Source: Paraburkholderia sp. BCC1885
Lineage (GTDB): Bacteria > Pseudomonadota > Gammaproteobacteria > Burkholderiales > Burkholderiaceae
Assembly: GCF_900996235.1 (NCBI RefSeq)
Contig: NZ_CAAJGM010000166.1
Location: 1-64,000 of the forward strand
Direction of reading: 5' to 3'
Length of the DNA stretch: 64,000 bases
A program made the translations under genes and the position numbers. The notes under the pieces are model-generated. The model worked only from the letters and a program-made list of their open reading frames with translations. It did not search any database and had not been told where the DNA came from. Shown here one piece after another: positions 39,210-49,554 of this stretch (position 1 is its first letter; each line of letters opens with the position of its first letter).

Positions 39210-41357
39210 TTACTGCGGAGTCGGTTCGCTTTGCGGCGCGCCCGACGCGGTGTCGTTCAGCAACGCCTTGGCCGACAGACGCACGCGACCCTTCTCGTCC
39301 GTCTGGATGACCTTGACCTTCACCTGCTGGCCGTCCTTCAGATAGTCGTTGATGTCCTTGATGCGCTCGTTGGCGATCTCGGAAATGTGCAGCAGACCAT
39401 CCTTGCCCGGCAGGATATTCACGATCGCGCCGAAATCGAGCAGCTTGAGCACGGTGCCTTCGTAGACCTGGCCCACTTCGACTTCCAGCGTGATGTTCTC
39501 GATCCGCTTCTTCGCTTCGGCCATGCCTTCGCTGCTGGTGCTGGCGATGGTGACGATGCCGTCGTCCGAAATATCGATTGTCGTACCGGTTTCTTCCGTC
39601 AGCGCGCGGATCACCGAACCACCCTTGCCGATCACGTCGCGAATCTTTTCCGGATTGATCTTGATGGTGATCATGCGCGGTGCGAATTCCGACAGTTGCG
39701 TGTTCGCGCCGGACACAGCCGAAGTCATCTTGCCGAGGATGTGCAGACGGCCTTCCTTCGCTTGCGCGAGGGCGACCTGCATGATTTCCTTGGTGATGCC
39801 CTGGATCTTGATATCCATCTGCAGCGCGGTCACGCCGTTTTCGGTACCCGCCACCTTGAAGTCCATGTCGCCGAGGTGATCTTCGTCGCCGAGGATGTCG
39901 GTCAGCACAGCAAATTTGTTGCCTTCGAGGATCAGGCCCATGGCGATGCCGGCGACGTGCGCCTTCATCGGCACGCCGGCGTCCATCAGTGCGAGGCAAC
40001 CGCCGCACACCGAAGCCATCGACGACGAACCGTTCGATTCGGTGATTTCCGACACCACGCGAATCGAGTAGCCGAATTCGTCGGCGCTCGGCAGGCAGGC
40101 AGCCAGCGCGCGCTTGGCGAGGCGGCCGTGACCGATTTCACGGCGCTTCGGCGAACCGACGCGGCCCGTTTCGCCAGTCGCGAACGGAGGCATGTTGTAG
40201 TGGAGCATGAAGCGTTCGCGGTACTCGCCTTCGAGCGCGTCGATGTTCTGCTCGTCGCCTTTGGTGCCGAGCGTGGCCACCACCAGCGCCTGCGTTTCGC
40301 CGCGCGTGAACAGTGCCGAGCCGTGGGTACGCGGCAGCACGCCGGTACGGATCTCGATGGGACGCACGGTGCGCGTGTCGCGGCCGTCAATACGCGGTTC
40401 GCCGTCGAGAATCTGGGTACGGACGATCTTCGCCTCGATGTCGAACAGGACGTTGCCGACGCTCGCCTTGTCTGCGGCAACCGTGCCGGCTGCCGAAGCT
40501 TCTTCTTCCAGCTTCGCCTGGGTGGCTGCGTAGACTTCCTTCAGCTTGCCCGAACGCGCCTGCTTGTCGCGGATCTGGTACGCGGCGAGCAGGTCGGCTT
40601 GCGCCAGTTCCGTCACGCGAGCGATCAGCGGCTCGTTCTTCGCGGCCGGCTGCCAATCCCATTCCGGCTTGCCGCCTTCACGGACCAGCTCATGAATCGC
40701 GTCGATCGCGATCTGCATTTGCTCATGACCGAACACCACGGCGCCGAGCATCACTTCTTCGCTCAGTTGCTGCGCTTCCGATTCCACCATCAGCACCGCG
40801 CGTTCCGTACCGGCGACGATCAGGTCGAGCGCCGATTCCTTCATTTGCGGACGCGTCGGGTTCAACACGTATTCGTTGTTGATGTAGGCGACGCGTGCAG
40901 CGCCCACCGGGCCGTTGAACGGCAGGCCCGACACGGCGAGTGCCGCCGACGCGCCGATCAGCGCGGGGATGTCAGCCGGGATTTCCGGATTCAGCGACAG
41001 GACGTGGATCACGACCTGCACTTCGTTGTAGAAGCCTTCCGGGAACAGCGGACGCAGCGGACGGTCGATCAGGCGCGAAATCAGCGTTTCGCCTTCCGAC
41101 GGACGGCCTTCGCGGCGGAAAAAGCCGCCGGGGATCTTGCCTGCGGCGTAGGTCTTTTCGAGGTAATCGACGGTCAGCGGGAAGAAGTCCTGGCCCGGCT
41201 TGGCGGTCTTGGCGCCGACCACGGTGGCCAGCACAACGGTGTCTTCGACGTCGACGATCACAGCGCCGCTTGCCTGACGGGCGATTTCGCCCGTTTCGAG
41301 GCGAACGTTATGTTGGCCCCACTTAAATTCTTTGACGATTTTATTGAACATAGTCAT
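39210..41357 (-). CDS. pnp: Polyribonucleotide nucleotidyltransferase (PNPase)
   Basis: 715 residues with two RNase PH-like domains ([20 protein letters not shown] in the first; [34 protein letters not shown] in the second, described in pieces: [14 protein letters not shown] and [15 protein letters not shown]), then KH (about 550-610, [10 protein letters not shown]) and S1 (about 618-690) RNA-binding domains. It performs phosphorolytic 3'-5' RNA decay as a trimer in the degradosome. The start is ATG 41357 after GGAGTG. It is downstream of rpsO, as in most proteobacteria. Confidence 0.98.
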   Translation of the reverse strand: MTMFNKIVKEFKWGQHNVRLETGEIARQASGAVIVDVEDTVVLATVVGAKTAKPGQDFFPLTVDYLEKTYAAGKIPGGFFRREGRPSEGETLISRLIDRPLRPLFPEGFYNEVQVVIHVLSLNPEIPADIPALIGASAALAVSGLPFNGPVGAARVAYINNEYVLNPTRPQMKESALDLIVAGTERAVLMVESEAQQLSEEVMLGAVVFGHEQMQIAIDAIHELVREGGKPEWDWQPAAKNEPLIARVTELAQADLLAAYQIRDKQARSGKLKEVYAATQAKLEEEASAAGTVAADKASVGNVLFDIEAKIVRTQILDGEPRIDGRDTRTVRPIEIRTGVLPRTHGSALFTRGETQALVVATLGTKGDEQNIDALEGEYRERFMLHYNMPPFATGETGRVGSPKRREIGHGRLAKRALAACLPSADEFGYSIRVVSEITESNGSSSMASVCGGCLALMDAGVPMKAHVAGIAMGLILEGNKFAVLTDILGDEDHLGDMDFKVAGTENGVTALQMDIKIQGITKEIMQVALAQAKEGRLHILGKMTSAVSGANTQLSEFAPRMITIKINPEKIRDVIGKGGSVIRALTEETGTTIDISDDGIVTIASTSSEGMAEAKKRIENITLEVEVGQVYEGTVLKLLDFGAIVNILPGKDGLLHISEIANERIKDINDYLKDGQQVKVKVIQTDEKGRVRLSAKALLNDTASGAPQSEPTPQ

Positions 41358-41614
41358 TTTTTCACTCCATCGTTATGCCGCGCGGCCCAAAAGCGGCGCG
41401 GCAACGCAAGGACCAGCGCGACAGGAGAAGAGGAGTGTTATTTATGCCATTCCAGAGAACCACGCCTTACGTTAAGTACGCGCGAACCGCTGGAATGACA
41501 CAAAGCTCTGCCCTGAAGCCCGGCTGTGTTGAGGGTTGGCCGCCGCATGAACCGTCACGCTACCGCGGTCAACCACCGGCGCACCTCACATGAAGCGCAC
41601 CGTGCAAAAACAAA
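41358..41614 (-). promoter_or_regulatory. pnp 5' untranslated region with inverted repeat
   Basis: No gene lies between the rpsO terminator and pnp. An 8-bp inverted repeat, CATTCCAG at 41448-41455 and CTGGAATG at 41490-41497, can form a long-loop stem in the pnp leader. In enterobacteria an RNase III stem at this place controls pnp, so this is a candidate for the same, by position only. Confidence 0.45.
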
Positions 41615-41645
41615 ATGCCTGCATCAGTGAAACTGACACAGGCAT
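41608..41645 (-). terminator. rpsO terminator
   Basis: Stem ATGCCTG/CAGGCAT (41615-41621, 41639-41645), extended by GTCAGT/ACTGAT inside. On the minus strand the tail is TTTTGTTTTTG. It lies 30 bases past the rpsO stop, and partial readthrough would supply pnp. Confidence 0.8.
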
Positions 41646-41675
41646 CTTGCTGAGAGCGCCCTACTGCGCGCCCAA

Positions 41676-41948
41676 TTACTTACGCAGACCCAGCTTCTCG
41701 ATCAGTGCGCGGTAACGGTCCGCGTCCTTACCCTTCAGGTAGTCGAGCAGCTTACGACGGCGGCTCACCATGCGCAGCAGACCGCGGCGGCTGTGGTGAT
41801 CCTTCGTGTGGGCCTTGAAGTGAACGGTCAGTTCGTTGATACGGGTGGTCAGCAGAGCGACCTGAACTTCGGGGGAGCCGGTGTCGTTAGCAGCGCGTGC
41901 GAATTGCGCAACGACTTCGGACTTCTTGCTTGTTTCAACTGCGGTCAT
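41676..41948 (-). CDS. rpsO: 30S ribosomal protein S15
   Basis: 90 residues, all-helical S15 with the 16S rRNA-binding [20 protein letters not shown] segment. Length is standard. It is upstream of pnp and separated from it by a terminator. Confidence 0.98.
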   Translation of the reverse strand: MTAVETSKKSEVVAQFARAANDTGSPEVQVALLTTRINELTVHFKAHTKDHHSRRGLLRMVSRRRKLLDYLKGKDADRYRALIEKLGLRK

Positions 41949-42020
41949 TTCGATTTTCCTTGAGAACTAAACAGGCGGTCACGGAAGAAAGGCCGTGCCG
42001 TGGGTTACAACGAGGGGCGT

Positions 42021-42049
42021 ATTGTAGCACAGGCTGCAGAGCCCGCGAA
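42021..42049 (-). promoter_or_regulatory. rpsO promoter with extended -10
   Basis: On the minus strand TGCTACAAT forms an extended -10 (TACAAT at 42021-42026). A poor -35 (TTCGCG at 42044-42049) is 17 bases upstream. It is 73 bases before the rpsO ATG. Confidence 0.6.
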
Positions 42050-42081
42050 GCCGCTTGTGCGGCCCGGAATACGAGGCAACG

Positions 42082-43386
42082 TCACGGCCGGGGCATGTGG
42101 CAGGTGCCCGGCTGCACGGTCTGCTCGGGCGGCAGCGCCAGCACCGTGCGAAAACCGTACCCCGAGCCTTCGTTGTCGAAGCGCACGCCGGGCGTGCCGG
42201 CGTGGTCCATCTCCATCACGTAAAGGGGCTGGATCATCTGGTGGTCCGCGGCGCGCATCCACGCAGGATGGAAGCCGTTGTCGAACTTCATGCCCTCCAG
42301 CTGCTTCGCCACCGCCTCCGGGTCGGCGCTGCCGGCCCGGTTCATGGCGGCGGCGAGCATTTCGATCATCAGCTCCATGCGCAGCACCGGGTAATCGTCC
42401 TGGGCGGCCGGGTAGCGGGCGCGAAACGCCTTGTACCAGGCGTCCGAGGCCGCGCCGCCGACGTTCGGATGCCAGTCGGCCACCGCGATCACGCGCTTCA
42501 CACCGGCGTCGCCGAGCGCGGCCGGCGCGCCGAGGCTGTTGCCGTAGAACGTATAGAACCTGGTGTCGAGACCCTGCTCGCGCGCGGCCTTGACCAGCAG
42601 CGTCAGGTCGTTGCCCCAATTGCCCGTCACGACAGCGTCCGCGCCGCTCGCGCGAATCTTGGCGATATAGGGTGCGAAATCCTTCACGCGGCCAATCGGA
42701 TGAAACTCGTCGCCGACAATCGCGATATCCGGCCGTTTCGCTGACAGCGTCGAGCGTGCCAGCGCGCTGACATCGTGACCGAAGCTGTAGTCCTGATTCA
42801 GCAGATACACCTTCTTCACCGACGGATCGCGCTCGATCACGTCAGCCAGCGCGTCCATGCGCATGCCGACGTGCGCATCGAAGCGAAAGTGCCAGAAGCT
42901 GCAGGCCGCATTGGTCAACGCGGGATCGTCGGCGGAATAGTTGAGGAACAGTTCGCGGTTGTCGGGCTCGCGGGCATTCTGCCTGTCGATTGCGCCAAGC
43001 AGCGCCGCCGCCACCGCCGAGCTATTGCCCTGCAGGACGTAGCCGATATGCCGGTCCGCGGCCGCGCGCAGCTGCAACAGCGCCTCTTCCGGGCTGCCCT
43101 TGCTGTCCAGCACGACGAGTTGCAGAGGATGCGCGCCGTCGGCCAGCTTCACGCCGCCGTGTGCATTAACGGTTTCGACACCAAGCCGCAGATTGCGCTC
43201 CACTGCCGCGCCGGCATTGGCGAACGGACCCGACATGCCTTCGATCAACGCCAGTTGAACCGCTTTGCCGGCCGGCGCCGCGCTCGACGGCGCCACTGCC
43301 TCGCCGGCCGCGGACGCGGCACACGCCGCCGTCATCGCCACCGTCGCCAGCGCCGCTGCCACGACGCGCCCCCACTTCGCCGCCAT
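42082..43386 (-). CDS. Periplasmic substrate-binding protein, branched-chain amino acid ABC type
   Basis: 434 residues with a signal peptide (MAAKWGRVVAAALATVAM, cleavage near ASAAG at about residue 29). A type I periplasmic-binding fold of the LivJ/Peripla_BP_6 class follows, with VQLALIEGMSGPFANAG as strand 1 and VQGNSSAVAAALLGAID-like ligand loop. The real ligand may be an amino acid, urea or aromatic acid. No permease or ATPase genes are beside it, so it is an orphan receptor. ATG 43386 follows AGAGGAGC; a longer frame upstream has no signal. Confidence 0.87.
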   Translation of the reverse strand: MAAKWGRVVAAALATVAMTAACAASAAGEAVAPSSAAPAGKAVQLALIEGMSGPFANAGAAVERNLRLGVETVNAHGGVKLADGAHPLQLVVLDSKGSPEEALLQLRAAADRHIGYVLQGNSSAVAAALLGAIDRQNAREPDNRELFLNYSADDPALTNAACSFWHFRFDAHVGMRMDALADVIERDPSVKKVYLLNQDYSFGHDVSALARSTLSAKRPDIAIVGDEFHPIGRVKDFAPYIAKIRASGADAVVTGNWGNDLTLLVKAAREQGLDTRFYTFYGNSLGAPAALGDAGVKRVIAVADWHPNVGGAASDAWYKAFRARYPAAQDDYPVLRMELMIEMLAAAMNRAGSADPEAVAKQLEGMKFDNGFHPAWMRAADHQMIQPLYVMEMDHAGTPGVRFDNEGSGYGFRTVLALPPEQTVQPGTCHMPRP

Positions 43387-43558
43387 GTGCAGCTCCTCTG
43401 AATCGTCCGAAGCGCGGATCATAGGGCGCGCGGCGTGGAATAAGCAAGCCGCGCGCGGCGTTAAGTTAAGCGTGGTTGCACAATCTTTTGCCGCTTCGCG
43501 TGTCAAAATATTGCGTCTCGATGATAAAAACCACCATCAAATGCCATCGGAGGAAGTC

Positions 43559-44128
43559 ATGCTTACCCGCCTCACATCCGTATTCGCCAAGCGGGTTGCC
43601 TCGCGCGCAGCTTCGGCGCAGCGGCGCGTCAATCTGCGGCGCGCCGCGCTCGCCGGCTTCGGCGCGCTTCTGCTCGCGGGTTGCGCGCAGCCGTGGCAGC
43701 AGTTCCAGCAGGGCCAGGACGGCTCCGCCATCGTCGCCAAACTCGGCCCGCCGCGCGAAGTCTACGATCTGCCCAACGGCGGCAAGCGTCTGATGTGGCC
43801 CACCCAGCCAATGGGCGAAACCACCACCGCGGCCGATCTCGACAGCACCGGCAAGGTCGTCAACGTGCGCCAGGTGCTGCAGCCCAACGAGTTCTACAAG
43901 GCGCAAATCGGCACGTGGACCAAGAGCGACGTGCTGGTCAATTTCGGCCGGCCGGAGGAAACCTCGTACTACCCGCTGATGAAACGCGAGGTCTGGACCT
44001 ATCGCTATCTGGAAGACAACGTCTGGTACATGATGTACAGCTTTTATTTCGACGATCAGGGCCTGCTGAGAACCACGCAGAAATCACCCGATCCGCTGCA
44101 CGATCCGGATCGCCGCAGCTTCTTCTAA
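43559..44128 (+). CDS. Outer-membrane-type lipoprotein, SmpA/OmlA-like fold possible
   Basis: 189 residues. A lipobox ALLLAGC puts the lipidated Cys at residue 42, after an unusually long Arg-rich n-region. The mature part carries GQDGSAIVAKLGPPREVYDL and a second VLVNFGRPEETSYY, two G-x-P turns like the repeats of BamE/SmpA-type proteins. That link is tentative. The ATG follows GGAGGAAGTC. It is divergent from the binding-protein gene and ends in a perfect terminator. Confidence 0.8.
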   Translation: MLTRLTSVFAKRVASRAASAQRRVNLRRAALAGFGALLLAGCAQPWQQFQQGQDGSAIVAKLGPPREVYDLPNGGKRLMWPTQPMGETTTAADLDSTGKVVNVRQVLQPNEFYKAQIGTWTKSDVLVNFGRPEETSYYPLMKREVWTYRYLEDNVWYMMYSFYFDDQGLLRTTQKSPDPLHDPDRRSFF

Positions 44129-44158
44129 ACGTGGCGCGAAGGTCGGCGCGGATGTGAC

Positions 44159-44192
44159 AAGGCCCTCGTCATTGTGTGACGAGGGCCTTTTT
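44159..44192 (+). terminator. Rho-independent terminator of the lipoprotein gene
   Basis: Perfect 12-bp stem AAGGCCCTCGTC (44159-44170) and GACGAGGGCCTT (44178-44189), then TTTTT. It may also stop leuA transcripts from the other side, but that tail (TTGTCACA) is weak. Confidence 0.9.
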
Positions 44193-44224
44193 CGTGGCGC
44201 GCGGCGCGGGTTACGCCGCTGGCC

Positions 44225-45778
44225 TCAGACGACTTCCGAACGTTGCGGGTTGACCTTCTCCACGTTCGAATACAGTTTGTTGAGCGCCGATATATAGGCT
44301 TTCGCGGAGGCCGCGACGATATCCGGATCGGTGCCGACGCCATTCACGATGCGCCCGCTCTTCGATAACCGCACGGTCACTTCGCCTTGCGCCTGGGTGC
44401 CGGTGGTGATCGCGTTGACCGAATACAGCAGCAGTTCGGAGCCGCTGCCGACTTCCGTTTCGATCGCGTTTAGCGTGGCATCCACCGGGCCGTTGCCGCG
44501 CGCTTCGCCGGTCACTTCTTTACCTTCGACCGTAAACACGACGCGCGCATGCGGTTGCTCGCCGGTTTCCGAATGCTGCGCAAGCGACAGGAACTGGTAA
44601 TACTCCTTCTGCTGCGCCTCCGCCGATTCTTCGGTGACGATCGCGATGATGTCTTCGTCGAAAATTTCTGCTTTGCGATCGGCCAGTTCCTTGAAGCGCG
44701 CGAAAGCCGTATTCAATTCCGCTTCGCTTTCGAGCGACACCCCGAGTTCCTGCAGCCGCTGCTTGAACGCATTGCGCCCCGAGAGCTTGCCGAGCACGAT
44801 CTTGTTTGCACTCCAGCCCACATCTTCGGCACGCATGATTTCGTAGGTGTCGCGCGCCTTCAGCACGCCGTCCTGATGGATACCGGACGCGTGCGCAAAA
44901 GCATTCGCGCCGACCACGGCCTTGTTCGGCTGCACCACGAAGCCGGTGATCTGCGAGACCAGCTTAGAGGCCGGCACGATCTGCGTTGTGTCGATGCCGA
45001 GATCGAGACCAAAGTAGTCCTTACGGGTCTTCACGGCCATGACGATTTCTTCGAGCGAGGTATTGCCCGCGCGCTCGCCGAGACCGTTGATGGTGCACTC
45101 CACCTGGCGCGCGCCGCCAATCTGCACGCCGGCGAGCGAGTTCGCCACCGCCATGCCGAGGTCATTGTGGCAATGCACGGAAAACACCGCCTTGTCCGAA
45201 TTCGGAATCCGCTCGCGCAGCGTCCTGACGAGTTGACCGTACAGTTCCGGCACGCCGTAGCCGACCGTATCCGCGATATTGATGGTGGTCGCGCCTTCGG
45301 CGATCACCGCCTCCAGCACACGGCACAGGAAATCCATGTCCGAGCGGCTGCCGTCTTCCGGCGAGAACTCCACGTCATCGGTAAATTTGCGCGCAAAACG
45401 CACCGCCAGCTTCGCCTGCTCGAACACCTGGTCCGGCGTCATGCGCAGCTTCTTTTCCATGTGCAGCGGCGAGGTGGCGATGAAGGTGTGGATGCGGAAA
45501 TGATCGGCGGGCTTCAATGCGTCGGCGGCGCGCTGGATGTCTTTGTCGTTGGCGCGGGCGAGCGAGCAGACCGTGCTGTCCTTGATCAACCCTGCAATCG
45601 TGTGGATCGAATCGAAGTCGCCGTTCGAGCTGGCCGCAAAGCCGGCCTCGATGATGTCCACCTTCATCCGCTCCAGCTGTTTGGCGATGCGGATTTTTTC
45701 TTCCTTCGTCATCGACGCACCGGGCGATTGCTCGCCATCGCGCAACGTCGTGTCGAAAATGATCAGTTTGTCTGCCAT
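44225..45778 (-). CDS. leuA: 2-isopropylmalate synthase
   Basis: 517 residues. A DRE-TIM barrel ([13 protein letters not shown] at about 8-20; metal-binding His pair in [11 protein letters not shown]; active-site [11 protein letters not shown]) is followed by a C-terminal LeuA dimer domain that binds leucine for feedback inhibition. It condenses 2-oxoisovalerate with acetyl-CoA, the first committed step of leucine synthesis. The ATG follows GGAGGAGACCC. Upstream is its own promoter with a leucine-rich leader peptide, and a terminator isolates it from pssA. Confidence 0.97.
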   Translation of the reverse strand: MADKLIIFDTTLRDGEQSPGASMTKEEKIRIAKQLERMKVDIIEAGFAASSNGDFDSIHTIAGLIKDSTVCSLARANDKDIQRAADALKPADHFRIHTFIATSPLHMEKKLRMTPDQVFEQAKLAVRFARKFTDDVEFSPEDGSRSDMDFLCRVLEAVIAEGATTINIADTVGYGVPELYGQLVRTLRERIPNSDKAVFSVHCHNDLGMAVANSLAGVQIGGARQVECTINGLGERAGNTSLEEIVMAVKTRKDYFGLDLGIDTTQIVPASKLVSQITGFVVQPNKAVVGANAFAHASGIHQDGVLKARDTYEIMRAEDVGWSANKIVLGKLSGRNAFKQRLQELGVSLESEAELNTAFARFKELADRKAEIFDEDIIAIVTEESAEAQQKEYYQFLSLAQHSETGEQPHARVVFTVEGKEVTGEARGNGPVDATLNAIETEVGSGSELLLYSVNAITTGTQAQGEVTVRLSKSGRIVNGVGTDPDIVAASAKAYISALNKLYSNVEKVNPQRSEVV

Positions 45779-45838
45779 CTCGGGTCTCCTCGGAGGATTC
45801 GGTCAAATGCGGGATCGAAAAACGGAATTCGGGTGTTT

Positions 45839-45857
45839 GCGCCACCGCAGGCGACGC
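45839..45857 (-). other. Hairpin in the leuA leader just upstream of the gene
   Basis: GCGTCGCC and GGTGGCGC pair over 8 bp with two G-T pairs and loop TGC, 61 bases ahead of the leuA ATG. No T-tract follows. It may be a Rho pause or simply chance in GC-rich sequence. Confidence 0.35.
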
Positions 45858-45893
45858 CAAACAACGAACGAGGCAGACGGAGGGCGAAAACGG

Positions 45894-45977
45894 TCAGCGC
45901 GTTAGGCGCGCTAGCGCTAGCACGCATAGGAGCGCGCTGGCTTGAAGAGGCTGGAAGGGGAACTGAAGAGTAACCAT
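45894..45977 (-). CDS. Leucine-rich leader peptide of leuA (putative attenuator)
   Basis: A 27-codon ORF ending TGA. It begins MVTLQFPFQPLQ and ends ASALLCVLALARLTR. Seven Leu codons are present: CTT, CTT, CTC, CTA, CTA, CTA, CTA. CTA is rare in this GC-rich genome, so clustering of four in the last 11 sense codons is striking. The ATG lies 6 bases after the -10 hexamer of a strong promoter, so the mRNA should begin at or within a base or two of the ATG (leaderless). Two mutually exclusive hairpins overlap the Leu codons: 45906-45937 (GCGCGCT with AGCGCGC) and 45896-45912 (AGCGCG with CGCGCT, followed by GACCGTTTT). After the stop comes a C-rich, G-poor tract that could bind Rho. I infer leucine-dependent attenuation; the mechanism is not proven by sequence. 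Confidence 0.8.
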   Translation of the reverse strand: MVTLQFPFQPLQASALLCVLALARLTR

Positions 45978-45983
45978 TCGATG

Positions 45984-46012
45984 ACTATAGCGGCATTCCG
46001 AAAATCCTGCAA
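45984..46012 (-). promoter_or_regulatory. leuA leader promoter
   Basis: On the minus strand -35 TTGCAG (46007-46012) and -10 TATAGT (45984-45989) are exactly 17 bases apart. The first transcribed base should fall on or next to the ATG of the leader peptide at 45977. Confidence 0.8.
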
Positions 46013-46084
46013 TTGGGCCGGTACAGGGCGCGATGGGCCGCCGCACGGCAATCCGGATAGCGCGACGGCGGCCGCCGTGCAACG

Positions 46085-46110
46085 AAAAACGGCAGCCCGC
46101 AGGCTGCCGT
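46085..46110 (-). terminator. Terminator after pssA
   Basis: Perfect 9-bp stem ACGGCAGCC/GGCTGCCGT (46089-46097, 46102-46110) with a 4-base loop and five T on the minus strand. It ends psd-pssA 35 bases after the pssA stop and insulates leuA. Confidence 0.88.
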
Positions 46111-46144
46111 GTTACTTCATGCCATAGCAGTGAGGCGACGCCGC

Positions 46145-47014
46145 TCAGCGCTCGCGCTGGATCGAGCGGGCCGGATTGGCCCTGCCCCGCACGAGCTGAT
46201 AGCCCCAAAACGCGTAACCCGACAAGCCGTACAGGACGAATAGCCCGAACAGCATCAAGGGCGGATCGGACGACACCAGCACGAACGCCATCACCACCAG
46301 CAGGATCACGCCGAACGGCACCCGATGCCGCACGTCGAGCGCCTTGCCGCTGTAAAACGGCGCGTTCGATACCATCGTCACGCCCGCGTAGATGGTCAGC
46401 ACGAACGCCACCCACGGCAGCCAGACCAGCTTGACGGGCACGCGGTTATCCGTGGCAAGCCACACGAAACCGGCGATCAATGCAGCCGCGGCCGGGCTCG
46501 GCATCCCCTGGAAGAAGCGCTTGTCGACCACGCCGATGTTGGTATTGAAGCGCGCGAGCCGCAGCGCCGCGCCCGAGCAATAGACAAACGCCGCGAGCCA
46601 GCCCCAGCGCCCGAGGTCCTTCAGCACCCATTCGTACATGACGAGCGCCGGCGCGACGCCGAACGACACCATGTCCGAGAGGCTGTCGAACTGCTCGCCG
46701 AACGCGCTTTGCGTATGCGTCATCCGCGCGACCCGGCCGTCCATGCCGTCGAGCACCATGGCGACGAAAATCGCGATCGCAGCGACCTCGAAGCGCACGT
46801 TCATGGCTTGCACCACGGCAAAGAAGCCGCAGAACAGCGCCGCGGTGGTAAACGCGTTGGGCAGCAGATAAATGCCGCGCTTTCTCAGAAACTGCTGGCG
46901 CGCAGCGCGGCGGCTGTCGATCGGCCCGGCTTCCTGCACGATTGGCTTGTTGCGGCGAAACGGCCGCGGCTGCGCCGCAGCGGTGTTACGGGGACGACGC
47001 TTGAATGCGGCCAT
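46145..47014 (-). CDS. pssA: CDP-diacylglycerol-serine O-phosphatidyltransferase
   Basis: 289 residues. The CDP-alcohol phosphatidyltransferase motif DGRVARMTHTQSAFG and EQFDSLSD (DG-x2-AR-x8-G-x3-D-x3-D) is intact at about 90-115. Six or more membrane helices follow. It makes phosphatidylserine from CDP-diacylglycerol and serine at the inner membrane. It starts 24 bases after psd, and the two enzymes act in sequence toward phosphatidylethanolamine. Confidence 0.95.
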   Translation of the reverse strand: MAAFKRRPRNTAAAQPRPFRRNKPIVQEAGPIDSRRAARQQFLRKRGIYLLPNAFTTAALFCGFFAVVQAMNVRFEVAAIAIFVAMVLDGMDGRVARMTHTQSAFGEQFDSLSDMVSFGVAPALVMYEWVLKDLGRWGWLAAFVYCSGAALRLARFNTNIGVVDKRFFQGMPSPAAAALIAGFVWLATDNRVPVKLVWLPWVAFVLTIYAGVTMVSNAPFYSGKALDVRHRVPFGVILLVVMAFVLVSSDPPLMLFGLFVLYGLSGYAFWGYQLVRGRANPARSIQRER

Positions 47015-47038
47015 CGGAACAACCTCCCTTATGCCGCT

Positions 47039-47683
47039 TTATAGTTCGAGTTCAGCCAGAATCGTCGACGACGCCGAAACCTTCTCGCCAATCGACACGC
47101 GCGGACGGCTGCCCACCGGCAGATACACATCGACCCGCGAACCGAAGCGAATGAAGCCATAACGCTGGCCGCGCGTGAGCGGCTCGCCCGAGCGCACATA
47201 GCAAAGAATGCGCCGCGCAATCAGGCCGGCGATCTGCACCGAGGTCACGGTATGGCCGCTGGCGGTTTCGATCACCAGCGCGTTGCGTTCGTTTTCGGTG
47301 GAAGCCTTGTCCACGGCGGCATTGAGGTACGCGCCCGGGAAATATTCGACTTTCGAAATCGCGCCATCCACCGGCGAGCGCTGCGAATGGACATTGAACA
47401 CATTCATGAACACGCTGATTTTCAGCGCTTCACGGTTGGCGTAAGGATCGTGCGTGGTTTCGACAGCGACGATGCGTCCGTCAGCCGGGCACAGCACGGC
47501 ATTGGCCTGGGTAGGAATGGGGCGAGCCGGATCGCGGAAGAACTGCACGACGAAAATCAACAATAGCCAGAACAGCCAGGCAAAGCCAAATCCCGCGAAG
47601 GCCTGGATCAACAACGCAACGACGGCCGCGATGGCAATGAAAGGCCAGCCTTCGCGCGCGATGATCGGATGAGGGTAATTCAT
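47039..47683 (-). CDS. psd: Phosphatidylserine decarboxylase (short, single-chain precursor type)
   Basis: 214 residues, the short form of Psd. Two membrane helices lie at about 15-48; the self-cleavage site that makes the pyruvoyl group is G181-S182 in [11 protein letters not shown]; and the conserved His is in [12 protein letters not shown]. It converts phosphatidylserine to phosphatidylethanolamine. It is first in a two-gene unit with pssA, downstream of a terminator that closes ilvC. Confidence 0.95.
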   Translation of the reverse strand: MNYPHPIIAREGWPFIAIAAVVALLIQAFAGFGFAWLFWLLLIFVVQFFRDPARPIPTQANAVLCPADGRIVAVETTHDPYANREALKISVFMNVFNVHSQRSPVDGAISKVEYFPGAYLNAAVDKASTENERNALVIETASGHTVTSVQIAGLIARRILCYVRSGEPLTRGQRYGFIRFGSRVDVYLPVGSRPRVSIGEKVSASSTILAELEL

Positions 47684-47725
47684 GGATGGATGAGCTTCTG
47701 TATTTTTGTAAAACCGTAGGATAGC

Positions 47726-47764
47726 AAAAGCCGCCCAGGGTTCAGCACCCTTGGGCGGCTTTTT
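47726..47764. terminator. Terminator between ilvC and psd
   Basis: 11-bp stem AAAGCCGCCCA (47727-47737) and TGGGCGGCTTT (47752-47762), extended by GGGT/ACCC, with TTTTGC on the minus strand. It ends the ilvBNC transcript before psd. Confidence 0.85.
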
Positions 47765-47819
47765 GACATATCAGGCGCACGCGACGATGTGCCGCGCCCG
47801 GCATGAAGCGCAGACTGGC

Positions 47820-48878
<1,059 letters not shown>

Positions 48879-48940
48879 TTAATACGTGGATGCTGCATGG
48901 CCGGGTGGGTGCAGGCACTGCCCGGCCTCGATCGATGGCG

Positions 48941-49432
48941 TCAAACCTTCAGAATGCGTTCGCCGCGCCCGATCCCCGAACTGCCCGTGCGGACCGTTTC
49001 GAGAATCGCGGTGGCGTCGAGCCCTTCGATGAAGGCATCGAGCTTCTCGCTCGCGCCCGTCAGTTCAATCGTATAGGTTTTTTCGGTGACGTCGATGATG
49101 CGGCCGCGGAAGATATCCGACATCCGTTTCATTTCCTCACGCTCCTTGCCGACCGCCCTCACCTTGATCAACATCAGCTCGCGCTCGATATGGGCGCCCT
49201 CGGTAAGGTCGACCACTTTCACCACCTCTATCAGGCGGTTCAAATGCTTCGTGATCTGTTCGATCACGTCGTCCGAGCCAATGGAAACGATGGTCATGCG
49301 CGACAGCGAATGGTCTTCGGTCGGCGCCACCGTCAAGGTTTCAATGTTGTACCCGCGTGCGGAGAAGAGACCCACGACGCGCGATAACGCGCCCGGTTCG
49401 TTTTCCAGCAGGACGGAAATAATGTGTCTCAT
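48941..49432 (-). CDS. ilvN: Acetolactate synthase small (regulatory) subunit
   Basis: 163 residues (also named IlvH). An N-terminal ACT domain (MRHIISVLLENEPGALSRVVGLF) binds valine for feedback inhibition, and a C-terminal domain contacts IlvB. It lies between ilvB (122-base gap) and ilvC (104-base gap). Confidence 0.97.
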   Translation of the reverse strand: MRHIISVLLENEPGALSRVVGLFSARGYNIETLTVAPTEDHSLSRMTIVSIGSDDVIEQITKHLNRLIEVVKVVDLTEGAHIERELMLIKVRAVGKEREEMKRMSDIFRGRIIDVTEKTYTIELTGASEKLDAFIEGLDATAILETVRTGSSGIGRGERILKV

Positions 49433-49554
49433 GTTTCGCTTCTTCCAGATGTGTGATGTATGCGAGCCGGTTTGCGCCGCGCGGTCCGCCGACGCCTTTT
49501 TTGAAAGCGTGCGTGACCGGGCCGGCGCTGCATTCGTGCAAATGCAAACCGTCG

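Noticed and set aside
37632..41498. A 1288-codon open frame on the plus strand opposite pnp and the quinone oxidoreductase
   Set aside because: It is antisense to two clear conserved genes, His/Arg/Leu-rich with no domain pattern, and is explained by the lack of stop codons opposite high-GC reading frames.
45978..46415. The in-frame upstream extension of the leuA leader peptide to 174 codons
   Set aside because: The extension runs back through the leuA promoter, the pssA terminator and the end of pssA. Only the last 27 codons lie downstream of the promoter.
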